From assembly GCA_946127115.1 (NCBI GenBank), contig CAMGYI010000001.1, positions 329,942 through 393,941 on the forward strand: DNA of 64,000 bases, in the 5' to 3' direction. The position numbers were made by a program, and so were the translations under genes. Shown in pieces: positions 18,201 through 26,598 of this stretch (its first letter is position 1; each line of letters begins with the position of its first letter). The DNA is from an uncultured Chlamydia sp. (GTDB lineage Bacteria; Chlamydiota; Chlamydiia; Chlamydiales; Simkaniaceae). The notes under the pieces are model-generated. The model made no database searches. It was not told the origin of the DNA and saw only the letters and a list, made by a program, of their open reading frames with translations.

Positions 18201-18960
18201 AACTGTACTCAGTCGCATCCTCCACTCTACCGTGGAGAAAGCTGTAAAAGATCAAGTCGACTCTATTTTGAAGACTCCACAGGACACGATTCTTGGAACA
18301 ACAACATTCCTTGAAAACCAATTGATTCCCCATGTGCAACTCACACAAACCAGGCAAGGTGAAATATCCTACATCGAAGAAATGTATGCTCTAGCAGACC
18401 ACGGCGATATTGAAGGGTTAAAAAAGAGGCACAATCTCTTCTTAAACCAGTTGCAGAACCAGCTTGTAGAAATGAAAGAACGCAAGGGAAGAGATGATCG
18501 TAGTGACCTCCAAATACAAATGCTTGAACGGATGGTTTTGCGGCTCGTAAAGATTAACCTACATCCTCTTTCAAGGAAGATTGCCTCAGGAGATCGAAAA
18601 GAAGTGATATCAGATCTCAATGACTTAGCGCAAGTGATGCGCGTAGAGGAAAATACCCTTATTGCGATTCGTTACAACATCAAAATCCAAGAAAAAACGG
18701 TGATGGATCACCTTTCTGAAAAGTCTAAGATGTTTGTAAAGTGGGGTGCTGAGAACCTTTCCCCTGCTATTAGCGAGTATGTGAAGAGTCGCTTAGGTCC
18801 CCGTTTTGAAGGGGTGATCTCGATGTATAGAGATCCAAGTGTCTTTACTGCTGCCCTCCGAGAAGGAATTCGAGAACATGAAGCGTATAAAAGAGGTGAG
18901 CCCTCTTCCAATCCCTTCCAAAAGGTCTCATCCAAACCAAGAGATCCTCGGCATAAGTAA
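15271..18960 (+). CDS. Large (1229 aa) protein of unknown function, possible effector
   Basis: I do not recognise this protein. It is predominantly alpha-helical and charged, with many coiled-coil-like segments. It has a mildly hydrophobic stretch near the N-terminus (residues 10-40), a strong hydrophobic segment at 729-756 ('VVSLVGRGVIAVVTLPLFVG') and a glycine run at 811-816. The C-terminus is Pro/Ser-rich and basic (NPFQKVSSKPRDPRHK). There is no Sec signal peptide. Size, single membrane segment and isolated AT-rich promoter are common among type III secreted proteins of Chlamydiae, but no secretion signal can be proven. AAGAGG precedes the ATG. Confidence 0.75.
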   Translation: MSTLIGESLIQAGVPFIGTANGLYAGYTAIMALPYLVDLLHFSGSETLEVKEFHKALENLQNACKAGNVKEMLDAAKHAQEKLTPLLENESNYFNNFKGWSRFFSRENISLPWQRSARWKNYLKPLHDFNAEITKFQRKVPSGQGYKPEQLQNSLDNAVRFINCEIEAQTGLANKMVKGAVNGFSNAAKEKYEDITGVYAPKREVHTPISPLMTLLADIGQFKTDKRPAYLVKSLLKEDINALGKSNPFFAYLPRYIERNWDQKLPLLHSLDGLVTDYIVKQLRDPMKTTDEANTFIYQAIYDFALIDHKISRKEKEEDQQTVGKQILEGFFKGQFNKPEHREVLWRAVAYVLDLDKVTALGSSLSIGRETTLSEISEKIDRTLSYLSSVRRIPEAGRMVESIVEKISDFAEATYELVRSDLHPKQAREVEATLMKSNKKLESGDLEGALKDLNTLYESGPVASLAVKSHESEEVQSVVGELASTFAQQTQEGLEEPLNVRTPQMIEDKKTALVESLTFFSAFQVVDKYCGYKKAEAEEEAVQKRYETFHTTLEKIKNPKEKKALFISMLNEKIESRNELSFFSKWAGKQLSSFTISLVEYFSKQFTDSVTEHLQAMMLDPINDPLTNNHMGPIRAANNAMLAILYAEEQWKSDTTGTLGTAEKQKKIFEIIETSNGISTEKLFKGVVDRALDHFLTYSAYEDFFKGQKEWLKAYSETESNPVSQFLKTVVSLVGRGVIAVVTLPLFVGYAVKVWATRMGASILISRLNLINSTLDTVRNSIYSDNRYTHAFDKILLDQLKEAEKLLEGAEGGGGGQLLAGSNEKRLVSELVANLFRLIDERTQVTPGKRGQRDNLLSELVDSFNGMSDAALRDIIRDNIILAYESIRTEQNMNNLFFEVLDQATQSMKPNNISRLWELYSEEEQIALGANPNRPETIEFLEKDFAKKLGKKTTQIIKRDIDVALQKLYAKREEELQTVLSRILHSTVEKAVKDQVDSILKTPQDTILGTTTFLENQLIPHVQLTQTRQGEISYIEEMYALADHGDIEGLKKRHNLFLNQLQNQLVEMKERKGRDDRSDLQIQMLERMVLRLVKINLHPLSRKIASGDRKEVISDLNDLAQVMRVEENTLIAIRYNIKIQEKTVMDHLSEKSKMFVKWGAENLSPAISEYVKSRLGPRFEGVISMYRDPSVFTAALREGIREHEAYKRGEPSSNPFQKVSSKPRDPRHK

Positions 18961-19007
18961 CTTAAAAATTCTCTAATTTATAGCTTATAATCCATCAACT
19001 TCATATC

Positions 19008-20339
19008 ATGGCCCGGATGAAATTGATGGATGTTTTACATAAGTCTCGACTAATGCCTTGGCTCGTCTGGGGACTAGCGGCTATTTTTGCCCTCTATACC
19101 TTCCTCCTGCAAGGATCGCCAAGCGTTATGATCCCTCAACTTATGGAGACCTACCAGATCGATGTCATCAAAATTGGAGTTTTAACCTCCAGTTTTTTTT
19201 ATACCTATATCGTCATGCAAATTCCCGCCGGAATGCTTGTAGATCTGTGGGGCCCGCGTCGCGTCTTAAAAGTTAGCTTCCTCTTTTGCTCAATTGCTAT
19301 CGGATGGTTTGCTTATTCACACGCATTTTGGGAGGGTCAAACAAGCCGGATGCTCATGGGTTTTTTTACAGCCCCTGCGATTATCTGCGCCTTTTGCCTC
19401 GGGGCTAGATGGTTCAAACCAGCTCTATTTACCCTAATTGTTGCTCTCACAGAGTTCCTAGCTCTATCTGGAGGAGTGATAGGAGAGGGGGGGCTTGCAA
19501 AATCTGTGGCAGTATTCGGATGGCGTGAAACAATGCTAGCTGTGGCTGTTATCGGCCTTCTCTTGACCTTTATTTCTCTCTTTATTATCCACGACTTTCC
19601 CAAGCACAACCAACTTCTTCACGATGGAACAAACTTTCGGGAAACGTGCAAAAAAACTTGGAAGAGCACTCTTAAGATTTTTACAATTAAAAAACTATGG
19701 GTCTATGGTATTTATGCAGGCCTTGTCTTTGGAATCTTTCCTGCTTTTGCAGCCCTTTGGGGAGTTCCCTATTTTGCTAAAAGATACGATATCTCAGTGG
19801 AATTTTCTGCACTGCTTGCTTCAACAATTTTTTTAGGGGCTTGTTTTGGAACTCTGACTCTCGGATGGATCTCCGTCTATATCACTCGTCGTCGCCCCAT
19901 CATGATTTGGGGTTCACTCATTTCATTTTTTTAAAGTATCGTCATGATCTATATCCCTCATATTCCACTAGTGGCAATGTTTTGGCTAATGTTTATATTT
20001 GGATTTTTCTCGAGCACCTATGCCCTCTCATTTGCGCTTGCAAATACTTGCGTGCCCCCTTCAACGAAAGGTGTGTCCATGGGCTTTATTAATATGCTTT
20101 GCATTGCATTCGGCGCCCCTCTCTACCAACCTCTAATTGGATTCCTCTTGAAAGTGTCTTGCAATTGCGAGCCAATCAACAAGCTCAACATCTACGCTCG
20201 CAATGATTACGCTATCGCCCTTTCGATTCTCCCTATTTCCCTCTTCCTCTCCTTTATCCTCGCCTTCTTCATAAAAGAAGGTCACAGATCAGGTGAACAG
20301 AATCTCGAGGGACGTTTAAAGACTCGCGCGTTGCCATAA
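19008..20339 (+). pseudogene. MFS transporter interrupted by an in-frame stop
   Basis: One reading frame encodes an MFS carrier of about 443 residues, broken by a TAA at 19932-19934 directly after a T7 tract. Translation on both sides is in the same frame and matches the neighbouring carrier at 21102-22376: 'LLQGSPSVMIPQLMETYQID', 'YTYIVMQIPAGMLVDLWGPRR' and, after the stop, 'HIPLVAMFWLMFIFGFFSST'. The stop falls within a predicted helix, where the paralogue has a normal residue, so it looks like a nonsense change, not a frameshift. The first piece (308 residues) would lack the last helices. Its 3' end overlaps the convergent gene by 71 bases. Confidence 0.8.
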
Positions 20340-21081
20340 TCTTATGAACCGATCCATCTGCTTCCACACTATAAACAATTTTTCCGGAAAGGGCCGCTTT
20401 GACACCGATCGATGAACGGTGAATCACCACAGTCTCTGCCTCTCCCACCGCTTGCAAGGATGATTTCTCACCAATTTGTGCGCCATAGCTTCGCTCTAAA
20501 CTTCCATCTGTTTTGGGATGGGGATAAACAATTGCTTCTGGATAGAGGTTTAAAAAGGCCAGAAATGCCTGTTCATAATCTGTATCGTATCCTCCGAAGT
20601 AGACGACGCGACCAGGAATGACTTCAAACTCTCTTACCTTGTTTTCGAACCGGTCCAAATCAGGATTTCCCACTATATGTGTTTTAACGCGGCTCGATTT
20701 TGCAGCTAAAGCACTAGGCACCAAAAAAAGATCAACTTCCTGCTCAAATTCTCGAATAAGATCTACGTAAGGGATTAGATCAATTTCAAGAGCATTATCA
20801 TAATAGCAAACAGTTTTAGTTTTCCCTTTAAATGCACGGACATATTGGAGTTGTCCCATAGAGGCATCCCCTACTACCAGTACATCGGGTGGCGCACACG
20901 CCACCTCAACTAAAGCATACCGATCGGTAGAATCGAGCTGAATAACTTCAACAGTTTCACCACGTCCTCGAAGCTCTTCAATCACAGGCGTCAACGCCAC
21001 CGTTTCCCCGACATCGTGGAGAACAAATAAATAATCAGCCCGAAGGGCAAATGGAAGCAAAAAAAATATTATTTTTTTCAT
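20269..21081 (-). CDS. Exported protein of unknown function, glycosyltransferase-like features
   Basis: 270 residues with a signal-like N-terminus (MKKIIFFLLPFALRADY). The rest has an alternating alpha/beta pattern with 'LFVLHDVGETVALTPVIEEL', 'VVYFGGYDTDYEQAF', 'EAIVYPHPKTDGSLERS' and 'HRSSIGVKAALSG', reminiscent of GT-B glycosyltransferases of the CDP-glycerol transferase kind. That resemblance is weak and the signal peptide argues against a cytoplasmic transferase. No ribosome binding site is visible. The 3' end overlaps the interrupted MFS gene convergently by 71 bases. Confidence 0.6.
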   Translation of the reverse strand: MKKIIFFLLPFALRADYLFVLHDVGETVALTPVIEELRGRGETVEVIQLDSTDRYALVEVACAPPDVLVVGDASMGQLQYVRAFKGKTKTVCYYDNALEIDLIPYVDLIREFEQEVDLFLVPSALAAKSSRVKTHIVGNPDLDRFENKVREFEVIPGRVVYFGGYDTDYEQAFLAFLNLYPEAIVYPHPKTDGSLERSYGAQIGEKSSLQAVGEAETVVIHRSSIGVKAALSGKIVYSVEADGSVHKIMATRESLNVPRDSVHLICDLLL

Positions 21082-21101
21082 GCTACGGATGATAGCATAG
21101 A

Positions 21102-22376
21102 TTATTGTTTCAGGATAGCTTCATTATATTTTGGATGGCAGTACGTCTCCTTGATGAAAAAAAAGCTGACGATTAGGCCAACGAGGAAACAGAGAGGAAC
21201 GATAAGTAGACCGATATGATAATTTTCAACCGTATAAAACGGAATACCATTGCCACTCATTTTATGATCCCAGAAGAGATGGAGGAGAAGTCCAACTAGA
21301 GGTTGGAAAATTGCCCCACCTGCAACAACAGCCATGTTGTTCAAGCCGATTGCAGTTCCTGTCGTAGTTGATCGGTTATTATCTTTGACAAGAGCAAAAG
21401 TTAAGATTTGTCCAGAAGCTGCAATTCCAATTCCTAGAAGAAAAGCAAAGGAAAGCCCAAACGAAATTTCTGGAAGGTAGAAAAGAGCAAGTGCGCTAAG
21501 GAGGCCAATTAGAGAGGTCAAACGGAGGAGAATGCATCGACGCTTCAGTTTATCAGAAAGCCATCCTAGAATAGGACTCATTGCTCCCACTCCGATCCAT
21601 ACAAGAGCCATTGCTAACGCCGCTTTAGTTGTAGAAACTTGAAATCGAACAACTAGGTAAGGAACTCCCCATAATGCTGCAAACACAGCAATAGGTCCCC
21701 ATCCGCAAAAAGCATACAGAGCAATCCACCAAGTCTGCGAGGATCTCACGATTTCTTTTAATTCTTTCTTGAGATGATGTTTTTTTGGAATATGGCGATC
21801 GTTGTAGGGATTATCTCTGACAATCATGAAACATAGGACTGTCATTAAAAGACCAATCATTCCAAAGAGAATCATAACGCCCCTCCAAGTGATATGGTCT
21901 AGTAATGCTGCAATTGGCAGTTCCCCACAAAGGGCTCCCATTGCTGCAAGAAACTGAGCAATTCCAACCAGAAAAGCAAAATATCTAGGAGGAAACCACC
22001 GCGCAGCAACAATCAGCACTCCCACGAAAGCAAAGGCAGATCCTATTCCCATCATAAATCGGCCTAAACCCGCCCAAATTACATGATGGGTAAAGGCAAA
22101 GAAAAAGGATCCAATCGTGCATATAATAGCAGCAAAAGTAATTAGTCCTCGGGCGCTATATCGATCATATAAAAGACCAACAGGGATCTGCATCAAAGTA
22201 TAACTATAGAAGTAGAATGAAGTCATCACACCGAGCGTTGCTGCACCGATATTAAAATCATGCATTAAGAAGACTGTCATTACACTTGGGGATACCTGGA
22301 GCGCCATCTCAAATAGGAGGAAGAGGGCCATTAGAATGTATATAAAAATACCTAGAACGCAGTGATCTCTATTCAT
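21102..22376 (-). CDS. MFS transporter (intact paralogue)
   Basis: About 424 residues and 12 predicted helices. MFS loop motifs are clear: 'MQIPVGLLYDRYSARG' between helices 2 and 3 (GxxxDRxGxR type) and 'SPILGWLSDKLKRRC' in the second half. It shares sequence throughout with the interrupted carrier at 19008-20339 ('QVSPSVM', 'SFYFYSYTLMQIP', 'AARWF'), so the two arose by duplication. Substrate unknown; the group includes sugar-phosphate and organic-anion carriers. I used the ATG; a TTG 15 bases upstream is also open. It lies 20 bases upstream of the exported-protein gene on the same strand. Confidence 0.85.
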   Translation of the reverse strand: MNRDHCVLGIFIYILMALFLLFEMALQVSPSVMTVFLMHDFNIGAATLGVMTSFYFYSYTLMQIPVGLLYDRYSARGLITFAAIICTIGSFFFAFTHHVIWAGLGRFMMGIGSAFAFVGVLIVAARWFPPRYFAFLVGIAQFLAAMGALCGELPIAALLDHITWRGVMILFGMIGLLMTVLCFMIVRDNPYNDRHIPKKHHLKKELKEIVRSSQTWWIALYAFCGWGPIAVFAALWGVPYLVVRFQVSTTKAALAMALVWIGVGAMSPILGWLSDKLKRRCILLRLTSLIGLLSALALFYLPEISFGLSFAFLLGIGIAASGQILTFALVKDNNRSTTTGTAIGLNNMAVVAGGAIFQPLVGLLLHLFWDHKMSGNGIPFYTVENYHIGLLIVPLCFLVGLIVSFFFIKETYCHPKYNEAILKQ

Positions 22377-22591
22377 AATTTTTCTATACAACTTTGAAAT
22401 TAAGATGAAAAGGTATAAAATGTTTCTATGAGACTATCCCACCATTATAAGCATTTTCTTTCTGAGTCTTTTTGCCGAGCTTTTCGGTTCCTCCCTTATT
22501 TTAATTTGCTAAGTAAAAATTTCAGAGAAATCCAAAAACCCGGAATAAAAATAGATCTGAAATATGATATTTCTAATGACAGGATAGCCTC

Positions 22592-23644
22592 ATGAAAATA
22601 GCTGTTGCTCTTTCTGGTGGAGTCGACTCCGCCACCTCTCTCTACCTGCTCAAGAAAGCAGGACATGAGGTCTTCGGTCTTTTCATGAAAAACTGGGAGG
22701 AAGAACAGGATGGAACCTGCATCGCTAAAAAAGATGCCGATGATGCCCGCGCTGTTTGTGACCTTCTCGATGTCCCCTATTACAGCGTGAATTTTGCTCA
22801 GGAATATTGGGACAACGTTTTTACTCACTTTCTTAAAGAAATTGAGCTTGGCCATACACCCAATCCCGACGTTCTCTGCAACCGAGAAATCAAATTCAAA
22901 CTTCTCTTTGAAAAAGCTAAAACACTCGGTGCCGATGCTCTTGCAACTGGCCACTACTGCCAAATTAAAAATGGCACTCTGATCAAAGGAAACGACCTTA
23001 AAAAGGACCAAAGCTACTTTCTCTATACCTTAAAAAATCAGGTGCTAAGCAAAGTTCTCTTCCCCATCGGTCACATGGAAAAACCTGAGGTTCGGGAAAT
23101 CGCTAAGCAAGCGAAACTCCCTGTTTTTAACAAAAAAGATAGCACAGGAATCTGCTTTATTGGAAAGCGCAACTTCCGCGAGTTTCTTGAGAAGTATATT
23201 CCCCATGAGCCAGGAATTATTGAAACCGTCGAAAACACTGAGGTTGGGACTCATGACGGCATTTATTACTACACGATCGGGCAACGAAAAGGAATGGGAA
23301 TCGGAGGCCCAGGCGATGCTTGGTTTGTTGTTGATAAGCAGAAAAAATCCCGCAAGTTGATCGTTGCGCAAGGAGAAAACCATCCTGCTCTCTTCGCTAC
23401 GGCTCTGACTGCCACCGATATCTCTTGGGTAGGCGTTGCTCCAAAACTTCCATTAACATGCAGAGCAAAAGTGCGTTATAGACAAGTTGAAGAGCCCTGC
23501 ACCGTTTCGCAGAAAGCTACAACACTTCTTGTGACTTTTGATCAGCCCCAAAGGGCTATTACTCCTCGCCAATCAGTGGTCTTCTATGATGGTAATACCT
23601 GCCTCGGCGGAGCGATCATCAAAGAGGCGCTTCCAAAAGAGTAG
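22592..23644 (+). CDS. mnmA: tRNA-specific 2-thiouridylase MnmA
   Basis: 350 residues. The PP-loop 'VALSGGVDSATS' binds ATP; the two catalytic cysteines lie in 'DVLCNREIKF' and 'STGICFIGKRNF'; 'LATGHYCQI' and 'KDQSYFLYTL' are standard MnmA segments. It thiolates U34 of tRNA-Lys, Glu and Gln using a relayed persulfide. The gene is alone on its strand, and its last 72 bases overlap the convergent murJ gene, so transcripts from both would be partly complementary. Confidence 0.96.
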   Translation: MKIAVALSGGVDSATSLYLLKKAGHEVFGLFMKNWEEEQDGTCIAKKDADDARAVCDLLDVPYYSVNFAQEYWDNVFTHFLKEIELGHTPNPDVLCNREIKFKLLFEKAKTLGADALATGHYCQIKNGTLIKGNDLKKDQSYFLYTLKNQVLSKVLFPIGHMEKPEVREIAKQAKLPVFNKKDSTGICFIGKRNFREFLEKYIPHEPGIIETVENTEVGTHDGIYYYTIGQRKGMGIGGPGDAWFVVDKQKKSRKLIVAQGENHPALFATALTATDISWVGVAPKLPLTCRAKVRYRQVEEPCTVSQKATTLLVTFDQPQRAITPRQSVVFYDGNTCLGGAIIKEALPKE

Positions 23645-25069
23645 AGCATAGACCCCCACAAATACTGTCCCTGGAGCGGCAAACGCAAGCACCTTGTGAG
23701 AAAATTGTCCTTGTATTAGAAGGGCTGCCATACTCGCACCTCCACTTCCAAAAAGTATCCTCATAAGCTCTTTCCCTTTTATTCCCATGTTCCACCCTTT
23801 AACCGCTCTGTGAAGTCCAATAAAGTTGCACCATGCCCCTATACTCGTAGCCAAAGCAATCGAAATAGGTCCCAGCCCTATCCCAAAAACGAACAAAGAG
23901 TTCAGCCCTAAATTAATCCCTACCGTTATCACAGAAAATATAGATGCTGTACGAAAGTTCCCTTTTGCATATAAAATCGCTGCAAAATACATCACGAGCG
24001 TTGCAGGAACAAGGCCCAATGAATAAGCCGACAAGCACCAAGCTGTTTGCTTGGTTGCATAGAGCGAAAAATTTCCCCGCCCAAAGACCAAATTAATCGC
24101 AGAAAATCCAAGAATACAAATTGCAAAGGTCATCGGAATCATGAGCATCATGACCCTTCGGCATCCAAAGGAAAAGATTTCTTTTCCTCGCTCAATTTCC
24201 CCTTGCTTAATCGTCCTTGAAAGGATCGGTACAAGAGTACTCACAGCTGCAATCCCAAAAATTGCCAAAGCGAGCTGCTGAAAACGATTCGCATACCACA
24301 AATAGACTGGCCCCGATGTATGAGCACACCGGGAAAAAATCGCATCGAAAAACGTATTAATCTGCATTGCACCAACCCCAAGCGCCCCCAGACTAAATGC
24401 TTTAGCAAGTTGTTTTACTCCTACATGAAATAGTTTTCTAGAAAACCATCCTTTCCAGCTTAAGCTTCTCTGCAGTTGACACGCCGTAATTCCCCATTGA
24501 ATGACAAATCCACACAACACCCACTTTGCAAGCCCTATCATCGCCCCGTGAATCTCTTGATGTCGCAAACTTAGTGCCCCAATGATCCACATCATATTGC
24601 ACAAAAATGGAGTCATACTCGATATGAAAAAGCGGCTATGACATTGCAGGAATGAAACATTCAGCCCATACAAGGAAATAAAGAGTAAACTGGGAAGCAT
24701 CCACCCTGTCAGCTGAATAATCTCTGATCCTCTCCAAAACTGCATTCCTAGCTCTAAAACAATAATGATCGATAGAACCAGTCCTCCAACAAGCACAGAC
24801 AACTTTTGAAAAAAAGAATAAGCCTTTTCTCGACTCTCATTACGCATTTCTTCGAACTGGGGAATAAATGCCGACTGCAGAGGTCCCTCACCAAAAAAAC
24901 GTCTCAAAACATTTGCAAATCGAAACGCCACAATGAAAGCTGCCACCGCTGCATGATCTCCAAAGGAGTAAGCCATCACAAGGTCTCTCCCCAACCCGCT
25001 CAAGCGGCTAAGCATCATCCCCGAAAAGAAACGTCTGAGTCCTGATCCAAAATACTTTCCTAATTGCAT
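23573..25069 (-). CDS. murJ: Lipid II flippase MurJ (MviN)
   Basis: 498 residues with about 14 helices. The N-terminal family signature is complete: 'MMLSRLSGLGRDLVMAYSFG', 'FIVAFRFANVLRRFFGEGPL' and 'SAFIPQFEEM'. It moves lipid II across the inner membrane for peptidoglycan synthesis, which chlamydiae need at least for division. The stop lies inside the end of mnmA on the other strand (72-base overlap). A 359-base spacer separates its start from the antiporter gene. Confidence 0.95.
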   Translation of the reverse strand: MQLGKYFGSGLRRFFSGMMLSRLSGLGRDLVMAYSFGDHAAVAAFIVAFRFANVLRRFFGEGPLQSAFIPQFEEMRNESREKAYSFFQKLSVLVGGLVLSIIIVLELGMQFWRGSEIIQLTGWMLPSLLFISLYGLNVSFLQCHSRFFISSMTPFLCNMMWIIGALSLRHQEIHGAMIGLAKWVLCGFVIQWGITACQLQRSLSWKGWFSRKLFHVGVKQLAKAFSLGALGVGAMQINTFFDAIFSRCAHTSGPVYLWYANRFQQLALAIFGIAAVSTLVPILSRTIKQGEIERGKEIFSFGCRRVMMLMIPMTFAICILGFSAINLVFGRGNFSLYATKQTAWCLSAYSLGLVPATLVMYFAAILYAKGNFRTASIFSVITVGINLGLNSLFVFGIGLGPISIALATSIGAWCNFIGLHRAVKGWNMGIKGKELMRILFGSGGASMAALLIQGQFSHKVLAFAAPGTVFVGVYALLFWKRLFDDRSAEAGITIIEDH

Positions 25070-25428
25070 ATGTACGGTTATGCCAAAAACACCTTTCCCC
25101 TAGCAACAAAAATAACTTAAGAGGGCTTTTCAAAATCCAAGAAAGTAGATCGGAGAAGTGCTGAAGAAACAAAAATGCTTTGAGTGAGTTACCTAGACCA
25201 CTAAAAGATGAAGTTTTAATAATAATAGAAGACAATAATAGAGATCTTGTTTGCCAAATAGAAATCAGGAACTTATCTATAGATAAGTTTTTATTTTTCA
25301 AAGCCTTATCATTCTTGGGAGAGAGGTCTTAATGAGCATACAAATGGATTGGTGCGTCAGTATTCATCTAAATGACAAAGTAGCTCTTCATTTTTTTTGA
25401 GCTCTGCTCTAATATTTACAAACCCAAC
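25070..25428. other. Intergenic region upstream of murJ
   Basis: No gene I can support here. A frame of 97 codons on the minus strand enters the murJ start region but has no ribosome binding site or homology I know. The main feature is a 20-base perfect palindrome at 25270-25289, listed separately. The murJ promoter should lie here; I cannot place it with confidence. Confidence 0.4.
25270..25297 (+). terminator. Palindrome followed by T-rich tract
   Basis: AACTTATCTATAGATAAGTT is a perfect 20-base palindrome, followed on the plus strand by TTTATTTTT, the form of a weak intrinsic terminator. No plus-strand gene ends just upstream, so either an unseen plus-strand transcript ends here or the palindrome is an operator-like site in the murJ leader. 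Confidence 0.4.
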
Positions 25429-26598
25429 TTACAATGGTAGGGAGACAGTAGGGAGATATTCTGCGCTGTCAGTCTGTCGATTTAAAGAACTCCCGAAAAA
25501 GTGAACAATAGGGGAAGCAAAGAGGGAGTGGATGAGGAGAGAGAGAAAGAGAGTCGTTACGACAATTTGAAGCATAAGATTTTGAGCAGGGAAAGTATAG
25601 TATTCTGTAAAAAGCATTGTCGTAGCAATAGGGATGAGTCCTTTAGGAGACATGAAGGTAAAATAACCAATTGTTTTCCACCGGTAGGGAGTTTTGAAAA
25701 AGCTTGCTAAAACAGCGATAAAACGGACACCAAAAAGAAAGATCAAAGAGAAAAGGATCAAAGGCACTGTAAGCGTTTGCGAAAAAACATGAAGAGAAAA
25801 GACCCCAAAAAAGATGACTAGTAGGTAGTAAAGATAGGTTCCCTGTCGACGCGCCAAATCAAAGAGGGTGTTACAGAGTGGTCGGGCAAAATGGCCAAAG
25901 GTCAGCCCCGCAGCAATCACGCCAATGAAACCATTTGAATCGAAGAGCTCGCAAAAAGCAAAGATAGCATAAGGAATAAGAAAGAGAGCACCCCTAAGCA
26001 AGTGATAATCTCCCCTCCCTGTATCGAGGGCAGTTTTAGCAACAAGGCCACAGATATAGCCAAGTCCTACACCGGTCAAAATAGGGAAAAAAATCCCGAT
26101 AAAGAAATGAAAAGGGTGAGACAGATGGACAAGTGAAAGAAGAAAAAACGCGAAAATCCCCGTAAAGGATCCTTCGAGATTGACCATTTGTTGTATCCGA
26201 GTCGGGAGCATTGAAGAAAAAGCAGAAGGAGTTGTTTTTCCATCGATGATGAGAAGTGGCAGAGTTGCTAGAAACGATTCTTCCAAGGTCAACTGAAAGA
26301 AATATCGCATAAGAAGGATGCCTAAAATAAGCGTGACAACAAGGCCTATTGAAGAAAGTCTCTTTGAGTGAAAATGGAGAATCTTGGGAATGTGAAGGCG
26401 AGCCCCATCAATAAATAGAAAAAATGTAAGCGCTACTTTTGCAATAGTTTCTAAAACAATGATAGAGTGGCGAGGGCCAAAAAATCCCCATCCAATTCCG
26501 AAAAGCAAGCAAAGAAGTGGAATGAATGGAAGGCATCTGGAACCCCAGCTAATAAGGAGAAGGAAAAAACAAATCAGGGCAATATCAGGGACTGTCAT
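25429..26598 (-). CDS. Cation:proton antiporter (CPA family)
   Basis: About 389 residues with 10-12 helices. It has CPA-type features: 'ETIAKVALTFFLFIDGARLH', 'LPLLIIDGKTTPSAFSSMLP' (comparable to the DP-containing substrate region), 'DSNGFIGVIAAGLTFGHF' and 'FMSPKGLIPIATTMLF' near the C-terminus. It would exchange Na+ or K+ for H+ at the inner membrane. The ATG overlaps the glpF stop codon in an ATGA, so it is coupled to the aquaglyceroporin gene. An open frame extends 32 codons further into glpF and is rejected. Confidence 0.8.
   Translation of the reverse strand: MTVPDIALICFFLLLISWGSRCLPFIPLLCLLFGIGWGFFGPRHSIIVLETIAKVALTFFLFIDGARLHIPKILHFHSKRLSSIGLVVTLILGILLMRYFFQLTLEESFLATLPLLIIDGKTTPSAFSSMLPTRIQQMVNLEGSFTGIFAFFLLSLVHLSHPFHFFIGIFFPILTGVGLGYICGLVAKTALDTGRGDYHLLRGALFLIPYAIFAFCELFDSNGFIGVIAAGLTFGHFARPLCNTLFDLARRQGTYLYYLLVIFFGVFSLHVFSQTLTVPLILFSLIFLFGVRFIAVLASFFKTPYRWKTIGYFTFMSPKGLIPIATTMLFTEYYTFPAQNLMLQIVVTTLFLSLLIHSLFASPIVHFFGSSLNRQTDSAEYLPTVSLPL

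Noticed and set aside
19932-19934. Programmed frameshift or recoding at the T7-AAA site in the MFS gene
   Set aside because: Frames on both sides of the stop are identical, so a shift would not help. A simple nonsense change explains it.
25008-25301. 97-codon minus-strand frame overlapping the murJ start
   Set aside because: Runs into murJ in another frame, has no ribosome binding site and spans a palindrome.
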